From JBFXAN01 sp050184225 (GTDB taxonomy: Bacteria; Chloroflexota; Dehalococcoidia; CAUJGQ01): a stretch of DNA of 23,018 nucleotides. Of this stretch, positions 14,064-21,654 are shown piece after piece (the stretch's first letter is position 1; each line of letters begins with the position of its first letter). The position numbers and the translations under genes are program-made. Location: NCBI GenBank assembly GCA_050184225.1, contig JBFXAN010000100.1, positions 1 through 23,018 on the forward strand. The letters run 5' to 3'. The notes under the pieces were generated by a model that saw nothing but the letters and a program-made list of their open reading frames with translations, had not been told where the DNA came from and did no database searches.

Positions 14064-15452
14064 ATGACAACTGCCGAGCAGCAGGCGACCGTTGATTCTT
14101 CGACACTCCCGATCCCGGTCACGCGGGTGTTGGCCGAGTCCGGCCGCCGAGTTCGCTATGACGACCTTCCCGCTGATGTCGTGACGCGGGCGAAGCAGTG
14201 TGTGCTCGATTGGCTCGGCGTGACGCTGACCGGATCGGGTGAGCCGCTGGCGCGTATTCTTCGTGACGAGGCACGGGAGCAGGGAGGACACGAGCAGGCG
14301 ACGCTGATCGGGAGCGGCGGCAGGGTCGCGACGCAGCAGGCGGCGCTCGTCAACGGCGCGGCGTCGCATGCGCTCGACTACGACGATGTCCATGCGAAGA
14401 TGTCCGGCCATCCGACCGTGCCGGTGCTGCCGGCGCTGCTGGCGCTGGCGGAGTGGCAGGGGCGGAGCGGCCGCGACCTGATCGCGGCGTTCATCGCCGG
14501 CTTTGAAACGGAGTGCCGGCTGGGTACGGTCGTGATGCCGGGGCACTATGGGATCGGGTGGCACTCGACCGCGACGCTGGGCACCTTCGGCGCGGCGGCG
14601 GGCTGCGCGCATTTGCTCGGTCTTGACCTCGAACGCTGGCAGCACGCGCTCGGCATCGCCGGGACGCAGGCGGCGGGGATGAAGTCGATGTTCGGGACGA
14701 TGTGCAAGCCGCTGCACGCGGGCAAGGCGGCGGCCAACGGATTGTTCGCTGCCACGCTCGCGCGGCGCGGGTTCACGAGCAACCCCGAGGTGGTAGAGAC
14801 GGCGCAGGGCTTCGCCGCGACGCACACGCCGACGTACTCGCCGGAGCGGATCGGCGACGAATCGGCGGATGCGTACGCGATCCGCGACGTGCTCTTCAAG
14901 TATCACGCCGCCTGCTACGGCACCCACGCGACGATCGATGGGTTGCTGCGGCTGAAGGAGCAGCACGGTGTCCAATCCGGCGACGTCGAGTCGGTGACGC
15001 TGCACGTGCCTGTATCGGCACTCTCGATGTGCAACATTCAGGAGCCGGCGACAGCGCTGGAAGGGAAGTTCAGCCTGCGGTTTACCGCCGCGCTCGCGCT
15101 TGGCCACGGTGATGCGACCGAGCAGGCGTTCACAGACGAGCGCGTGCGCGAGCCGACGCTGGTCGCGCTGCGTGACCGGGTGCAGGTGTACGGTGACGAA
15201 GGTGTTCCCGGTTTCGTGACCGAGGTGGTGCTCCAGCTGGCGGACGGCCGCGAGCTGCGAGAGAGCGCGAACGTGAACACGCCGGAGTCTGACCTCGACC
15301 GGCAGTGGCAGCGGCTGGAGGCGAAGTTCCGCTCGCTCGCGGGACCGGTCGTGGGGGAGGGGCAGGCGGAGCGGCTACTGGCGCTGGTGCGCGACCTCGA
15401 CCGCGTCGACGATGTGCGAGAGATCACATCGCTGACGACGCCTTCAGCATGA
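14064..15452 (+). CDS. MmgE/PrpD family protein
   Basis: The 462-aa protein is a full-length member of the MmgE/PrpD family, which includes 2-methylcitrate dehydratase and cis-aconitate decarboxylase (the itaconate-forming enzyme). Signatures: DWLGVTLTGS (49-58), NGAASHALDYDDVH (97-110), SGHPTVPVLPALLALAE (114-130) with H116, GWHSTATLGTFGAAA (165-179) with H167, MKSMFGTMCKPLHAGKAAANG (from 206) with K215, and FKYHAACYGTHATID (278-292) with K279 and H288. These fit the family active-site pattern but do not separate dehydratase from decarboxylase. ATG 14064 has GAGGTG five bases upstream; GTG 14055 overlaps that site. It is followed after 19 bp by a MaoC gene, almost certainly one operon. If it were a cis-aconitate decarboxylase, it would feed itaconate to the CoA-transferase/MaoC/CitE set. 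Confidence 0.85.
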   Translation: MTTAEQQATVDSSTLPIPVTRVLAESGRRVRYDDLPADVVTRAKQCVLDWLGVTLTGSGEPLARILRDEAREQGGHEQATLIGSGGRVATQQAALVNGAASHALDYDDVHAKMSGHPTVPVLPALLALAEWQGRSGRDLIAAFIAGFETECRLGTVVMPGHYGIGWHSTATLGTFGAAAGCAHLLGLDLERWQHALGIAGTQAAGMKSMFGTMCKPLHAGKAAANGLFAATLARRGFTSNPEVVETAQGFAATHTPTYSPERIGDESADAYAIRDVLFKYHAACYGTHATIDGLLRLKEQHGVQSGDVESVTLHVPVSALSMCNIQEPATALEGKFSLRFTAALALGHGDATEQAFTDERVREPTLVALRDRVQVYGDEGVPGFVTEVVLQLADGRELRESANVNTPESDLDRQWQRLEAKFRSLAGPVVGEGQAERLLALVRDLDRVDDVREITSLTTPSA

Positions 15453-15471
15453 CCAGAGGAGAATGGGGCGC

Positions 15472-15963
15472 ATGACTGAGGACATCCGGCAGCGGGCGAA
15501 GCGCCGGCCGAAGGGCCATGTCTACGAGGAGTTCGAGATCGGCCGCGTCTTCGAGCATCACTGGGGCCGCACGATCAACGAGGGTGATAACAGCCTCTTC
15601 TCGTCGCTGACGCTCAGCTATAACCCGCTCTACTTCAACGCCGAGTACGCGCGGGCGCACGATCATCCCGGTGTCGTCGTCAATCCGAACCTCGTCTTTC
15701 TGACCGTCTTCGGTCTCTCGGTCGAAGACCTGAGCGAGGCGGGCGGGCTGTTTCTTGGTGTGGAGGAACTGACCTTCCACCAACCTGTCTACCCCGGCGA
15801 CACGCTCACCGCGCGCAGCACGGTTGTCGATCGCCGCGAATCCGACAGCCGCCCGGAGAGCGGGATCATCACCTGGCACACCGAGGGCTTCAATCAGCAC
15901 GGCGACCGCGTGATCGATTTCCGGCGGACGAACTTTGTGGCGAAGCGACGGGAGGCGCGGTGA
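15472..15963 (+). CDS. MaoC-like hot-dog protein 1 (catalytic His replaced)
   Basis: The 163-aa single hot-dog protein resembles itaconyl-/mesaconyl-CoA hydratases of the MaoC family. It contains YEEFEIGRVFEHHWGRTINE (20-39), DNSLFSSLTLSYNPLYFNAEYA (41-62), HPGVVVNPNLVF, and VYPGDTLTARSTVVDRR (residues about 105-121). In active MaoC enzymes the helix after the T-x-x-E/D motif reads NPxHxD with a catalytic Asp/His pair. Here it reads NPLYFN, so His is Tyr and the following Asp is Asn. It may therefore be a structural subunit, possibly with MaoC-like protein 2, or use other residues. ATG 15472 suits the AGAGGAGA site; ATG 15463 lies too close to it. It follows the MmgE/PrpD gene by 19 bp. Confidence 0.8.
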   Translation: MTEDIRQRAKRRPKGHVYEEFEIGRVFEHHWGRTINEGDNSLFSSLTLSYNPLYFNAEYARAHDHPGVVVNPNLVFLTVFGLSVEDLSEAGGLFLGVEELTFHQPVYPGDTLTARSTVVDRRESDSRPESGIITWHTEGFNQHGDRVIDFRRTNFVAKRREAR

Positions 15964-15964
15964 A

Positions 15965-15982
15965 GTGATCGCGCTACGATGG
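15965..15982 (+). promoter_or_regulatory. Shared motif GTGATCGCGSTACGATRG, copy 1
   Basis: GTGATCGCGCTACGATGG here and GTGATCGCGGTACGATAGG at 18722-18740 are almost identical. Each lies about 25-40 bp before an ATG (the Uma2 relic at 16009 and the UPF0175 antitoxin at 18774). TACGAT could be the -10 hexamer. No well-placed -35 is seen. A promoter carried with the cassette is inferred. Confidence 0.4.
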
Positions 15983-16008
15983 AGATACCTTCAGGCGGAG
16001 GAACCGTG

Positions 16009-16177
16009 ATGGCTGTCACGACGAAGACGCCTGCGTGATGGCCAGTACGTTCGCATCGAGCTGGACGACCAGGGCGTCATCGAGAGTGACATGCTACCGG
16101 GACTGCGCCTTCCCGTCGATGCGATGCTCAACAACGATGGCGCGGCAATCTTCGCCGCAATCGGGGTCACGCTGTAG
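16009..16177 (+). pseudogene. Internally deleted Uma2/DUF820 relic
   Basis: The ATG at 16009, with GGAGG upstream, gives MAVTTKTPA and stops at once; this is how many Uma2-family proteins begin. From 16037, one frame over, the sequence reads DGQYVRIELDDQGVIESDML followed by PGLRLPVDAML and stops at 16177. That is the typical Uma2 C-terminus and parallels DGEYVPLTPEANGRIISPTL in the intact Uma2 gene at 17367. The PD-(D/E)xK core is missing, so the locus looks like a Uma2 gene that lost its middle. Confidence 0.55.
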
Positions 16178-16189
16178 AGGTGCTGTCGC

Positions 16190-17341
16190 ATGTCGTACCT
16201 GACCGAGGAACGCCGTCTGATCCAGCAGACCGCACGCGACTTCGCGATGAAGGAGGTGCTGCCGGTCGCGAACGAACTGGACACCGTCAAGGGCGATATC
16301 CCGATGTCGCTGCGGGATCAGATGGCGGACCTCGGCTACTTCGGCATTCTCATCCCGGAGGAGTATGAGGGATTGGGGCTGGGCGTCTTCGAGTACGTGC
16401 TTGTCACGGAAGAACTGGCGCGGGCGTGGATGAGCGTCGCCAGCATCATCGCGCGAGGGAACGGGCTCGGCGGTGGATTCAGCGAGGCGCAGAAGCAGGC
16501 GTATCTGCCCAGGATGGCGCGAGGGGAGTTCCTCGGCGCCTTCGCCATGTCCGAGCCGGAGGCGGGGTCCGATGTCGCCAACATCTCGTGTCGGGCGGTG
16601 CGCGACGGCGACGACTGGGCGATCACCGGCAACAAGATGTGGTGCACGTTCGCCGACGGCGCTGACTACATCACCCTCGTCGCACGCACCAGCGAGCCGG
16701 ATGACCCACGACGGCGGCACACCGGTCTGAGTATGTTCTTCATCGAGAAGGAACGGGGGACGTTGCCGCCCGGTGTCTCCGGCACGCCGGTGAACAAGAT
16801 CGGCTACCACGGTTGGAAGACCTGGGATCTGCGCTTCGAGCAGTTCCGCGTGCCGGCCGGCGCCCTGCTCGGCGAGGAGGGACGCGGCTTTTACCAGGCG
16901 ATGGGTTTCCTCGAAGGGGCGCGGGCGCACACGGCGGCGCGGGCGATCGGGCTGGCCCGCGGCGGTCTGGAGGACTCGATCGCCTACGCCAGGCAGCGCA
17001 TCCAGTTCGGCAAGCCGATCGCCGACTTCCAGGCGATCCGCTTCAAGCTGGCGCAGATGGCCGCCGAGATCGAGGCGGCGCGGCAGCTGATGTATTTCGT
17101 CGCCGACGCGATCGACAGCGGCCGTCGCTGCGACAAAGAGGCGTCGATGGTGAAGTGGTTCGCCAGCGAGATGGCGGAGCGCGTCACGAGCGAGGCGCTC
17201 CAGATCCACGGCGGCTACGGTTACACGACCGACCTGCCGATCGAGCGGTATTGGCGCGACGCCCGGCTGACGAAGATCTTCGAGGGCACCTCCGAGATTC
17301 AGCTGCGCATCATCTCCGACCGGTTGCTAGAGTGGATCTGA
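16190..17341 (+). CDS. Acyl-CoA dehydrogenase 2
   Basis: The 383-aa flavoenzyme should form a 2-enoyl-CoA and deliver electrons to ETF. It shows AMSEPEAGSDVANI (about 119-132), ITGNKMWCTFADGADYITL, KIGYHGWKTWDL, RIQFGKPIADFQAIRF and FEGTSEIQLR near the C-terminus, with the catalytic-base Glu. GAGGTG lies about seven bases before the ATG. It is clearly paralogous to dehydrogenase 1 (both have LARAWMSVASII and VTEELARAW-type segments) but lacks its 19-residue insertion. It sits between the two MaoC genes on the same strand. Substrate unknown; a product for the MaoC hydratases is the natural expectation. Confidence 0.9.
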   Translation: MSYLTEERRLIQQTARDFAMKEVLPVANELDTVKGDIPMSLRDQMADLGYFGILIPEEYEGLGLGVFEYVLVTEELARAWMSVASIIARGNGLGGGFSEAQKQAYLPRMARGEFLGAFAMSEPEAGSDVANISCRAVRDGDDWAITGNKMWCTFADGADYITLVARTSEPDDPRRRHTGLSMFFIEKERGTLPPGVSGTPVNKIGYHGWKTWDLRFEQFRVPAGALLGEEGRGFYQAMGFLEGARAHTAARAIGLARGGLEDSIAYARQRIQFGKPIADFQAIRFKLAQMAAEIEAARQLMYFVADAIDSGRRCDKEASMVKWFASEMAERVTSEALQIHGGYGYTTDLPIERYWRDARLTKIFEGTSEIQLRIISDRLLEWI

Positions 17342-17366
17342 TGCGCCGCGGGGAGCACGAAACTCG

Positions 17367-18188
17367 ATGACGACACGACCAATCAGCGCCGAAGGTGAGA
17401 CAGGACCCTGGCTCCCAACCGACCTCGACCTGCCGCCGAGCGTTGAAAGCGCGGCGCATATCCGACTGCCTACCGACCTCGATCTTCCCTATGACGACGA
17501 TACGCCGATGGACTCCGACCGCCACGCCGCCCAGATCGAACTACTGAAGGAATGTCTGCGCCTCTTCTGGGCCAATCAACCGGACTGGTTCGTCGGCGGC
17601 AATATGTTCGTCTACTTCAGCAACGAGCAATTGCGAACGCGTGACTTCCGCGGACCAGATGTCTTCGTCGTCCGCGGGGTTCCAAAACGCGAGCGCCGCA
17701 GCTGGGTCGTATGGGACGAGGGCAAGGCGCCGGATCTGGTCATCGAATTGCTCTCGGACACCACGGCGGCAGTCGACCGCGGCGAGAAGAAGCGCGTCTA
17801 TCAGGATCAGCTTCGCGTGCCTGAATATTACTGGTATCACCCGTTCACCGAGGAATTTGCCGGATGGCTTCTGCAGGACGGTGAGTACGTCCCCCTGACG
17901 CCGGAAGCGAACGGGCGAATCATCAGCCCAACGCTCGGCCTGGCGCTGCGGATCTGGCACGGCGAGTACGCGGGGATCATGGCGCCTTGGCTGCGATGGG
18001 AAACAGGTGACGGAATGTTGCTACCCACGGGTGAGGAGCGTGCCGAACATGAGCAAAGTCGTGCCGAGCGAGTAGAACAGGAGTTGGCCGCTCAGCGTGC
18101 GCTCCTCGACGATGCACTTCGGCGCGTGGCAGAACTGGAGGCGAGACTCAAACGCTCGGACTCCGACGAAGAGCAGCCGCCCGCCTGA
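17367..18188 (+). CDS. Uma2/DUF820 PD-(D/E)xK nuclease-like protein
   Basis: The 273-aa protein has the Uma2 fold of the PD-(D/E)xK nuclease superfamily: GPDVFVV (96-102; D98), PDLVIELLSDTT (122-133; E127) and the lysine-containing GEKKRVYQDQLRVPEYYWY (from 139). The C-terminal 60 residues form a charged coiled coil (EERAEHEQSRAERVEQEL). Near the N-terminus LPTDLDLP occurs twice (16-23 and 34-41), a small internal duplication also visible in DNA. The biological role of this family is not settled; multiple copies per genome are usual in Chloroflexota and cyanobacteria. It interrupts the metabolic gene order 25 bp after dehydrogenase 2 and may ride with the related relic at 16009. Confidence 0.8.
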   Translation: MTTRPISAEGETGPWLPTDLDLPPSVESAAHIRLPTDLDLPYDDDTPMDSDRHAAQIELLKECLRLFWANQPDWFVGGNMFVYFSNEQLRTRDFRGPDVFVVRGVPKRERRSWVVWDEGKAPDLVIELLSDTTAAVDRGEKKRVYQDQLRVPEYYWYHPFTEEFAGWLLQDGEYVPLTPEANGRIISPTLGLALRIWHGEYAGIMAPWLRWETGDGMLLPTGEERAEHEQSRAERVEQELAAQRALLDDALRRVAELEARLKRSDSDEEQPPA

Positions 18189-18225
18189 CCTGCGCACTCA
18201 CGCATGAGAGGACACGGTCCAAACG

Positions 18226-18699
18226 ATGGCGCTCACCGGCACGGACAACTACTTCGAGGACTTCACCGTCGGCGATGTCTATCAGCACGCCCGCGGCAAG
18301 ACCGTGACAGAGATGGACGGGGTGCTGATCACCAACCTGGTGATGAACACCGCCCAGGGGCATTTCAACGAACACCAGATGCAGCGGTCGCCCCAGGGGC
18401 AGCGTATCGTCTTCGGCGGCGTCACGATCTCGATGGTGATCGGGCTCGCGATGCAGGACACGGGCGAGCAGGCGCTGGCTGAGCTTGGTCTCGACAAGAT
18501 CCGGTTGCGGAATCCAGTCTTCCACGGCGACACGCTGTACGCCGTCAGCGAAGTGCTGGCGACCTCGGACAGCGACCGCGCGGACGCCGGCATCGTCCGC
18601 TTCCGCCACTGGGGGATCAACCAGGACGACAAACCCGTCTTCGAGGGCGAGCGCACGGTTCTCGTCAAGCGCCGTGCCTCCGGATCCGCGGACACATGA
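18226..18699 (+). CDS. MaoC-like hot-dog hydratase 2
   Basis: The 157-aa protein is a single hot-dog MaoC-family dehydratase/hydratase: DNYFEDFTVGDVYQHARGKT (6-25), TEMDGVLITNLVMNTAQGHF (27-46), FGGVTISMVIGLAMQDTGEQA, LRNPVFHGDTLYAVSEVL (about 90-107) and a C-terminal RTVLVKRR. Unlike MaoC-like protein 1 it keeps the helix histidine (QGHFNEH), as in mesaconyl-CoA hydratases. The double hot-dog Mch enzymes are about twice as long, so pairing with protein 1 is an attractive idea. The ATG at 18226 has only a distant GAGAGG (about 13 bases). It is followed by a toxin-antitoxin pair and then CoA-transferase 2. Confidence 0.8.
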   Translation: MALTGTDNYFEDFTVGDVYQHARGKTVTEMDGVLITNLVMNTAQGHFNEHQMQRSPQGQRIVFGGVTISMVIGLAMQDTGEQALAELGLDKIRLRNPVFHGDTLYAVSEVLATSDSDRADAGIVRFRHWGINQDDKPVFEGERTVLVKRRASGSADT

Positions 18700-18721
18700 G
18701 CGTTGCCTCAGCGCGCGTCGG

Positions 18722-18740
18722 GTGATCGCGGTACGATAGG
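18722..18740 (+). promoter_or_regulatory. Shared motif GTGATCGCGSTACGATRG, copy 2
   Basis: Second copy of the motif at 15965-15982, differing at one internal position. It lies 37 bp (from TACGAT) before the antitoxin ATG, a suitable distance for a promoter -10 plus a short leader. Confidence 0.4.
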
Positions 18741-18773
18741 GGCACGAGTGATACGACTCCGCCGGAGGGTCCA

Positions 18774-19025
18774 ATGGCGACGGTGAGCTTCGAGATTCCG
18801 GACGAGGAACTCTGCAAGTTCGATCAGACGCCTGAGCAGCTCGCGCGGGCGGTGCGGTTGGCGGCGGCGATGTTCTGGTTCCAGCGCGACGAACTATCGA
18901 CCGGACGCGCGGCGAAGGTGGCGGGTCTGCATCGAGCCGACTTCTTGCAGGCTCTGGCCGATGCCAAGATCGAGAACGTGGCCGTAGACATGGACGAACT
19001 ACGCCGTGAGTTCGCCCGTGGCTGA
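18774..19025 (+). CDS. UPF0175 antitoxin
   Basis: The 83-aa protein belongs to UPF0175. It has an N-terminal MATVSFEIPDEELCKF, a helical middle EQLARAVRLAAAMFWFQRDE and the helix-turn-helix-like stretch STGRAAKVAGLHRADFLQAL, ending in DMDELRREFARG. UPF0175 proteins are usually paired with a DUF3368 PIN-domain protein, as here, and act as the antitoxin and DNA-binding autoregulator. GGAGG lies about five bases before the ATG. The reading frame overlaps the toxin gene. Confidence 0.85.
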   Translation: MATVSFEIPDEELCKFDQTPEQLARAVRLAAAMFWFQRDELSTGRAAKVAGLHRADFLQALADAKIENVAVDMDELRREFARG

Positions 19026-19503
19026 ACCGCCGGTTGCGGACTCATCTCCACTCATCGTTCTTTCCAAGGCCGGCATGATTGCAATCCTGCGCATCGCCGG
19101 CGACACCGTCGTCATTCGGCGTGCGGTGGCGGACGAGATTGAGGCGCGAGGAGAGGACGACATCACCGTTCAAGCGGTTCGCTCGAATTCTTGGATAACA
19201 GTGGTCGATACGCCGCCGATTCCAGACGAAATCCAGCGATGTGGATTGGATGATGGTGAGTCCGCTGTGCTCGCTTGGGCATTGTCGCACCTTGGGTCGT
19301 CGGCCATCCTCGACGATCGGCTTGCCCGGCGCTGCGCTACAATGCACGACATCCCAGTGCTTGGCACGGTTAAGATCGTGCTCAACGCGAAGCAGACTGG
19401 ATTGATTCCGCTGGCGCGTCCGGCGCTGGTTCAACTCCGCAAGGTAGGTTTCTACCTCTCCGACAGGATTCTGAACGATGCACTCGCCCTGGTCGGGGAG
19501 TAA
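19006..19503 (+). CDS. DUF3368 PIN-domain toxin (RNase)
   Basis: The 165-aa protein (from GTG 19006; GTG 19018 is also possible) is a DUF3368 PIN-like nuclease. The acidic PIN residues are visible: D12 in ADSSPLIVLSKAG, E44 in AVADEIEARG, DD at 82-83 with E85 in GLDDGESAVLAWA, and DD at 103-104 in AILDDRLARR. It would cleave RNA when freed from the antitoxin. It overlaps the antitoxin by 8 or 20 bases, the usual coupling in type II pairs. The site is between metabolic genes, so the pair looks inserted as a cassette. The next gene's longest frame overlaps its end by 26 bases. Confidence 0.82.
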   Translation: MSSPVAEPPVADSSPLIVLSKAGMIAILRIAGDTVVIRRAVADEIEARGEDDITVQAVRSNSWITVVDTPPIPDEIQRCGLDDGESAVLAWALSHLGSSAILDDRLARRCATMHDIPVLGTVKIVLNAKQTGLIPLARPALVQLRKVGFYLSDRILNDALALVGE

Positions 19504-19528
19504 GACCGCCCGTATTTTCCGAGGTTCT

Positions 19529-20794
19529 GTGAATTCCGAATCTCTCGCGAACCATGTGACGTCAGTTCCGCCGGGAGCGCTCGACGGCCTCAGGGTGATC
19601 GATCTGACGCATGCGCTGGCCGGGCCGTTCTGCACGATGGTGCTCGCGGATCTCGGTGCGGATGTGCTGAAGGTCGAGCCGCTGCACGGGGACGGCACGC
19701 GGAAGATGGGGCCGTTCGCGCCGGATGATGCGATCAAGGCGTTCGGTGGGTACTTCAACAGTGTCAACCGGAACAAACGCAGCATTGTGATCGACCTGCA
19801 ACAACCGGAAGGCAAGGCGATCCTGCGACGGCTGATCGCGGGCGCCGATGTGCTCGTCGAGAACTACCGCGCCGGTGTGATGGACCGGCTCGGTTTCTCG
19901 TTTGAGTCGCTGCACGCGGAGTTTCCGCGGCTGGTCTATGCCTGCGTCCGTGGCTTCGGCGACCCGCGCACCGGCGATGCGAGCGTGCCGGAGAGTCCCT
20001 ATGCCGCGTGGCCCGCGTTTGATGTCGTCGCGCAGGCGATGGGCGGGCTCACCGGCGTCACCGGGCCGGGACCGGAGCAACCAATGAACGCCGGCGCGCC
20101 GATGGGCGACCTTGGTCCCGCGCTGTTTGCGGCGGTCGGCATCCTCGCCGCGGTACGGCACGCCGAGCACACCGGGCGCGGGCAACTTATCGATGTGGCG
20201 ATGTACGACGGTGTCCTCGCGCTGTGCGAGCGGATCATCTATCTCCATTCCTATACGGGCGTCGTCGCGGGACCGGTCGGCGCGGGGAATCCGCAGATCT
20301 GCCCGTTCGACGCCTTTCCCACCAGGGACGGGTGGGTGACGATCGCGGCGCCGGGGGAGCGGCATTGGGGCTATCTCTGCGACATCATCGGCCGACCGGA
20401 GTTGGGAACCGATCCCGGCTACGCGACGAATGCGGCGCGGGTGCAGCGTGCGAACGAGGTCCGGCAGATCGTGCGTGACTGGACGACATCGCAGACAACC
20501 GCCGAGGTCGTCGAGGTGCTCGGCGGGATCGTGCCCTGCGGGCCGATCAACACGGTCGAGGACATCCTCGCGGACCCGCATGTCGCCCGGCGACAAATGA
20601 TCGCGCACGTCGAGCAGCCCGGCAGCGGCACGCCGGTCGCGATCGCGAACAGCCCGGTGAAGATGACGGAGACACCCGGTACGGTTCGGCGTCGCGCGCC
20701 GCTGCTCGGCGAGCATACCGACGACGTTCTGCTCGGTCTCGGCTTTGGAGAAGCCGCGATCGCCGCCCTGCGCAGTCAAGGCCGCATCCTCTGA
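19529..20794 (+). CDS. Family III CoA-transferase 2 (CaiB/BaiF)
   Basis: The 421-aa enzyme shows LDGLRVIDLTHALAGPFCT (18-36), DLGADVLKVEPLHGDGTRK (41-59), NKRSIVIDLQQPEGK (82-96), VENYRAGVMDRLGF (110-123) and catalytic D194 in PMGDLGPALFAAVG. It moves CoA between carboxylic acids. The start is set at GTG 19529, which has GAGG four bases upstream and does not overlap the toxin gene; an in-frame ATG at 19478 would overlap its last codons. It is distantly related to CoA-transferase 1 but clearly distinct in its middle part. As the last metabolic gene in the plus-strand set it may activate the acid processed by the MaoC and dehydrogenase proteins, for example itaconate or mesaconate. That assignment is inference. 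Confidence 0.87.
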   Translation: MNSESLANHVTSVPPGALDGLRVIDLTHALAGPFCTMVLADLGADVLKVEPLHGDGTRKMGPFAPDDAIKAFGGYFNSVNRNKRSIVIDLQQPEGKAILRRLIAGADVLVENYRAGVMDRLGFSFESLHAEFPRLVYACVRGFGDPRTGDASVPESPYAAWPAFDVVAQAMGGLTGVTGPGPEQPMNAGAPMGDLGPALFAAVGILAAVRHAEHTGRGQLIDVAMYDGVLALCERIIYLHSYTGVVAGPVGAGNPQICPFDAFPTRDGWVTIAAPGERHWGYLCDIIGRPELGTDPGYATNAARVQRANEVRQIVRDWTTSQTTAEVVEVLGGIVPCGPINTVEDILADPHVARRQMIAHVEQPGSGTPVAIANSPVKMTETPGTVRRRAPLLGEHTDDVLLGLGFGEAAIAALRSQGRIL

Positions 20795-20945
20795 TACCAG
20801 CCTCGTCCAAGAGATCGACCACACTCGCATCCTTCGCTTCCGCGATGCGATTACCCTGATGTGGTTCGCTGACGGCGTCCGGCCGCGCCGGCTCACGATG
20901 GCCGACGCGGCGACCGCGTTCGGTCCCTGGTCAGCGCCGCCCGAG

Positions 20946-21374
20946 TCAGGCCGGCGCGGGCGCGGGGGCCGGGATAGCGCCGAGCTGCTGCATGAGGCCG
21001 AGCGCGTCGAGGATCAGATCTTGCTCGACGATCTGCCCATCCCTGTACCTTTGGACTGAAATCGCGGCAACCGTCACCGCCCGACCCGTCGGCGGGATGC
21101 CCTGAAACTCGCCGCGGTGGGTACCACGCGCGACGAGACGCGTGACGACCGTATTACCCTCGGCAACCTGCTCCTCGATCGTGTGCTGCAGATCGGGGAA
21201 CGCAGCGTAGAATCCCTGACCGAACTGCTGGAAGGCCGTCCGGTCCAGCGGCGGCGCTCCAGGGAGACGCACGACCACTTGCGTGGCGAGCATCGGCGGG
21301 ATGCTCTGCGCCTGGTCGGCGTCGATCGCCGCGTAGAATGCCCGGGTAATGCTCTTCAGATCGTCGGTTGACAT
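20946..21374 (-). CDS. SnoaL-like (NTF2-fold) ester cyclase family protein
   Basis: The 142-aa protein has the SnoaL/NTF2 pattern: KSITRAFYAAIDADQAQSI (6-24), a beta segment with RLPGAPPLDRTAFQQF (36-51), YAAFPDLQHTIEEQVAEGNT, VVTRLVARGTHRGEF and GIPPTGRAVTVAAISVQRYRDG (about 94-115). It ends in an Ala/Pro tail. The small conical fold binds a hydrophobic ligand or acts as isomerase, hydrolase or cyclase; the specific function cannot be told. ATG 21374 has AGGAGGAA just upstream and starts the family N-terminus; the longer frame is not favoured. It converges on CoA-transferase 2 over a 151-bp gap without clear features and diverges from the sugar dehydrogenase. Confidence 0.75.
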   Translation of the reverse strand: MSTDDLKSITRAFYAAIDADQAQSIPPMLATQVVVRLPGAPPLDRTAFQQFGQGFYAAFPDLQHTIEEQVAEGNTVVTRLVARGTHRGEFQGIPPTGRAVTVAAISVQRYRDGQIVEQDLILDALGLMQQLGAIPAPAPAPA

Positions 21375-21654
21375 TGGCTTCCTCCTGATGGCGTTGCATG
21401 CTGCTCCCGATACGAGGGTGTTCCCCAACCGGATCAATCCGTGCATCGAACCAGCCGGTATCTGCCCCACATGACCGGGTGTCAAGCACGCTACGGCAGG
21501 ACGATCGCATCTGCGTCGTGGGGTCGATGCGACCCAGGATGATATGCTGCTCTGAGACGCGGGGCGAACGCACCGCCTGGAAGTACGGTGGCGATCACGA
21601 CCGGCCGCGAACCGTCCGGCCCTCGTTGAACCAACCCCACCGCGGATTCAGCGT

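Noticed and set aside
16094..17209. A 371-aa minus-strand open frame
   Set aside because: Antisense to acyl-CoA dehydrogenase 2; composition atypical and no recognisable motif.
20795..20945. Possible coding remnant between CoA-transferase 2 and the SnoaL-like gene
   Set aside because: An open frame crosses it but has no start signal or recognisable motif, and both ends belong to real genes in other frames.
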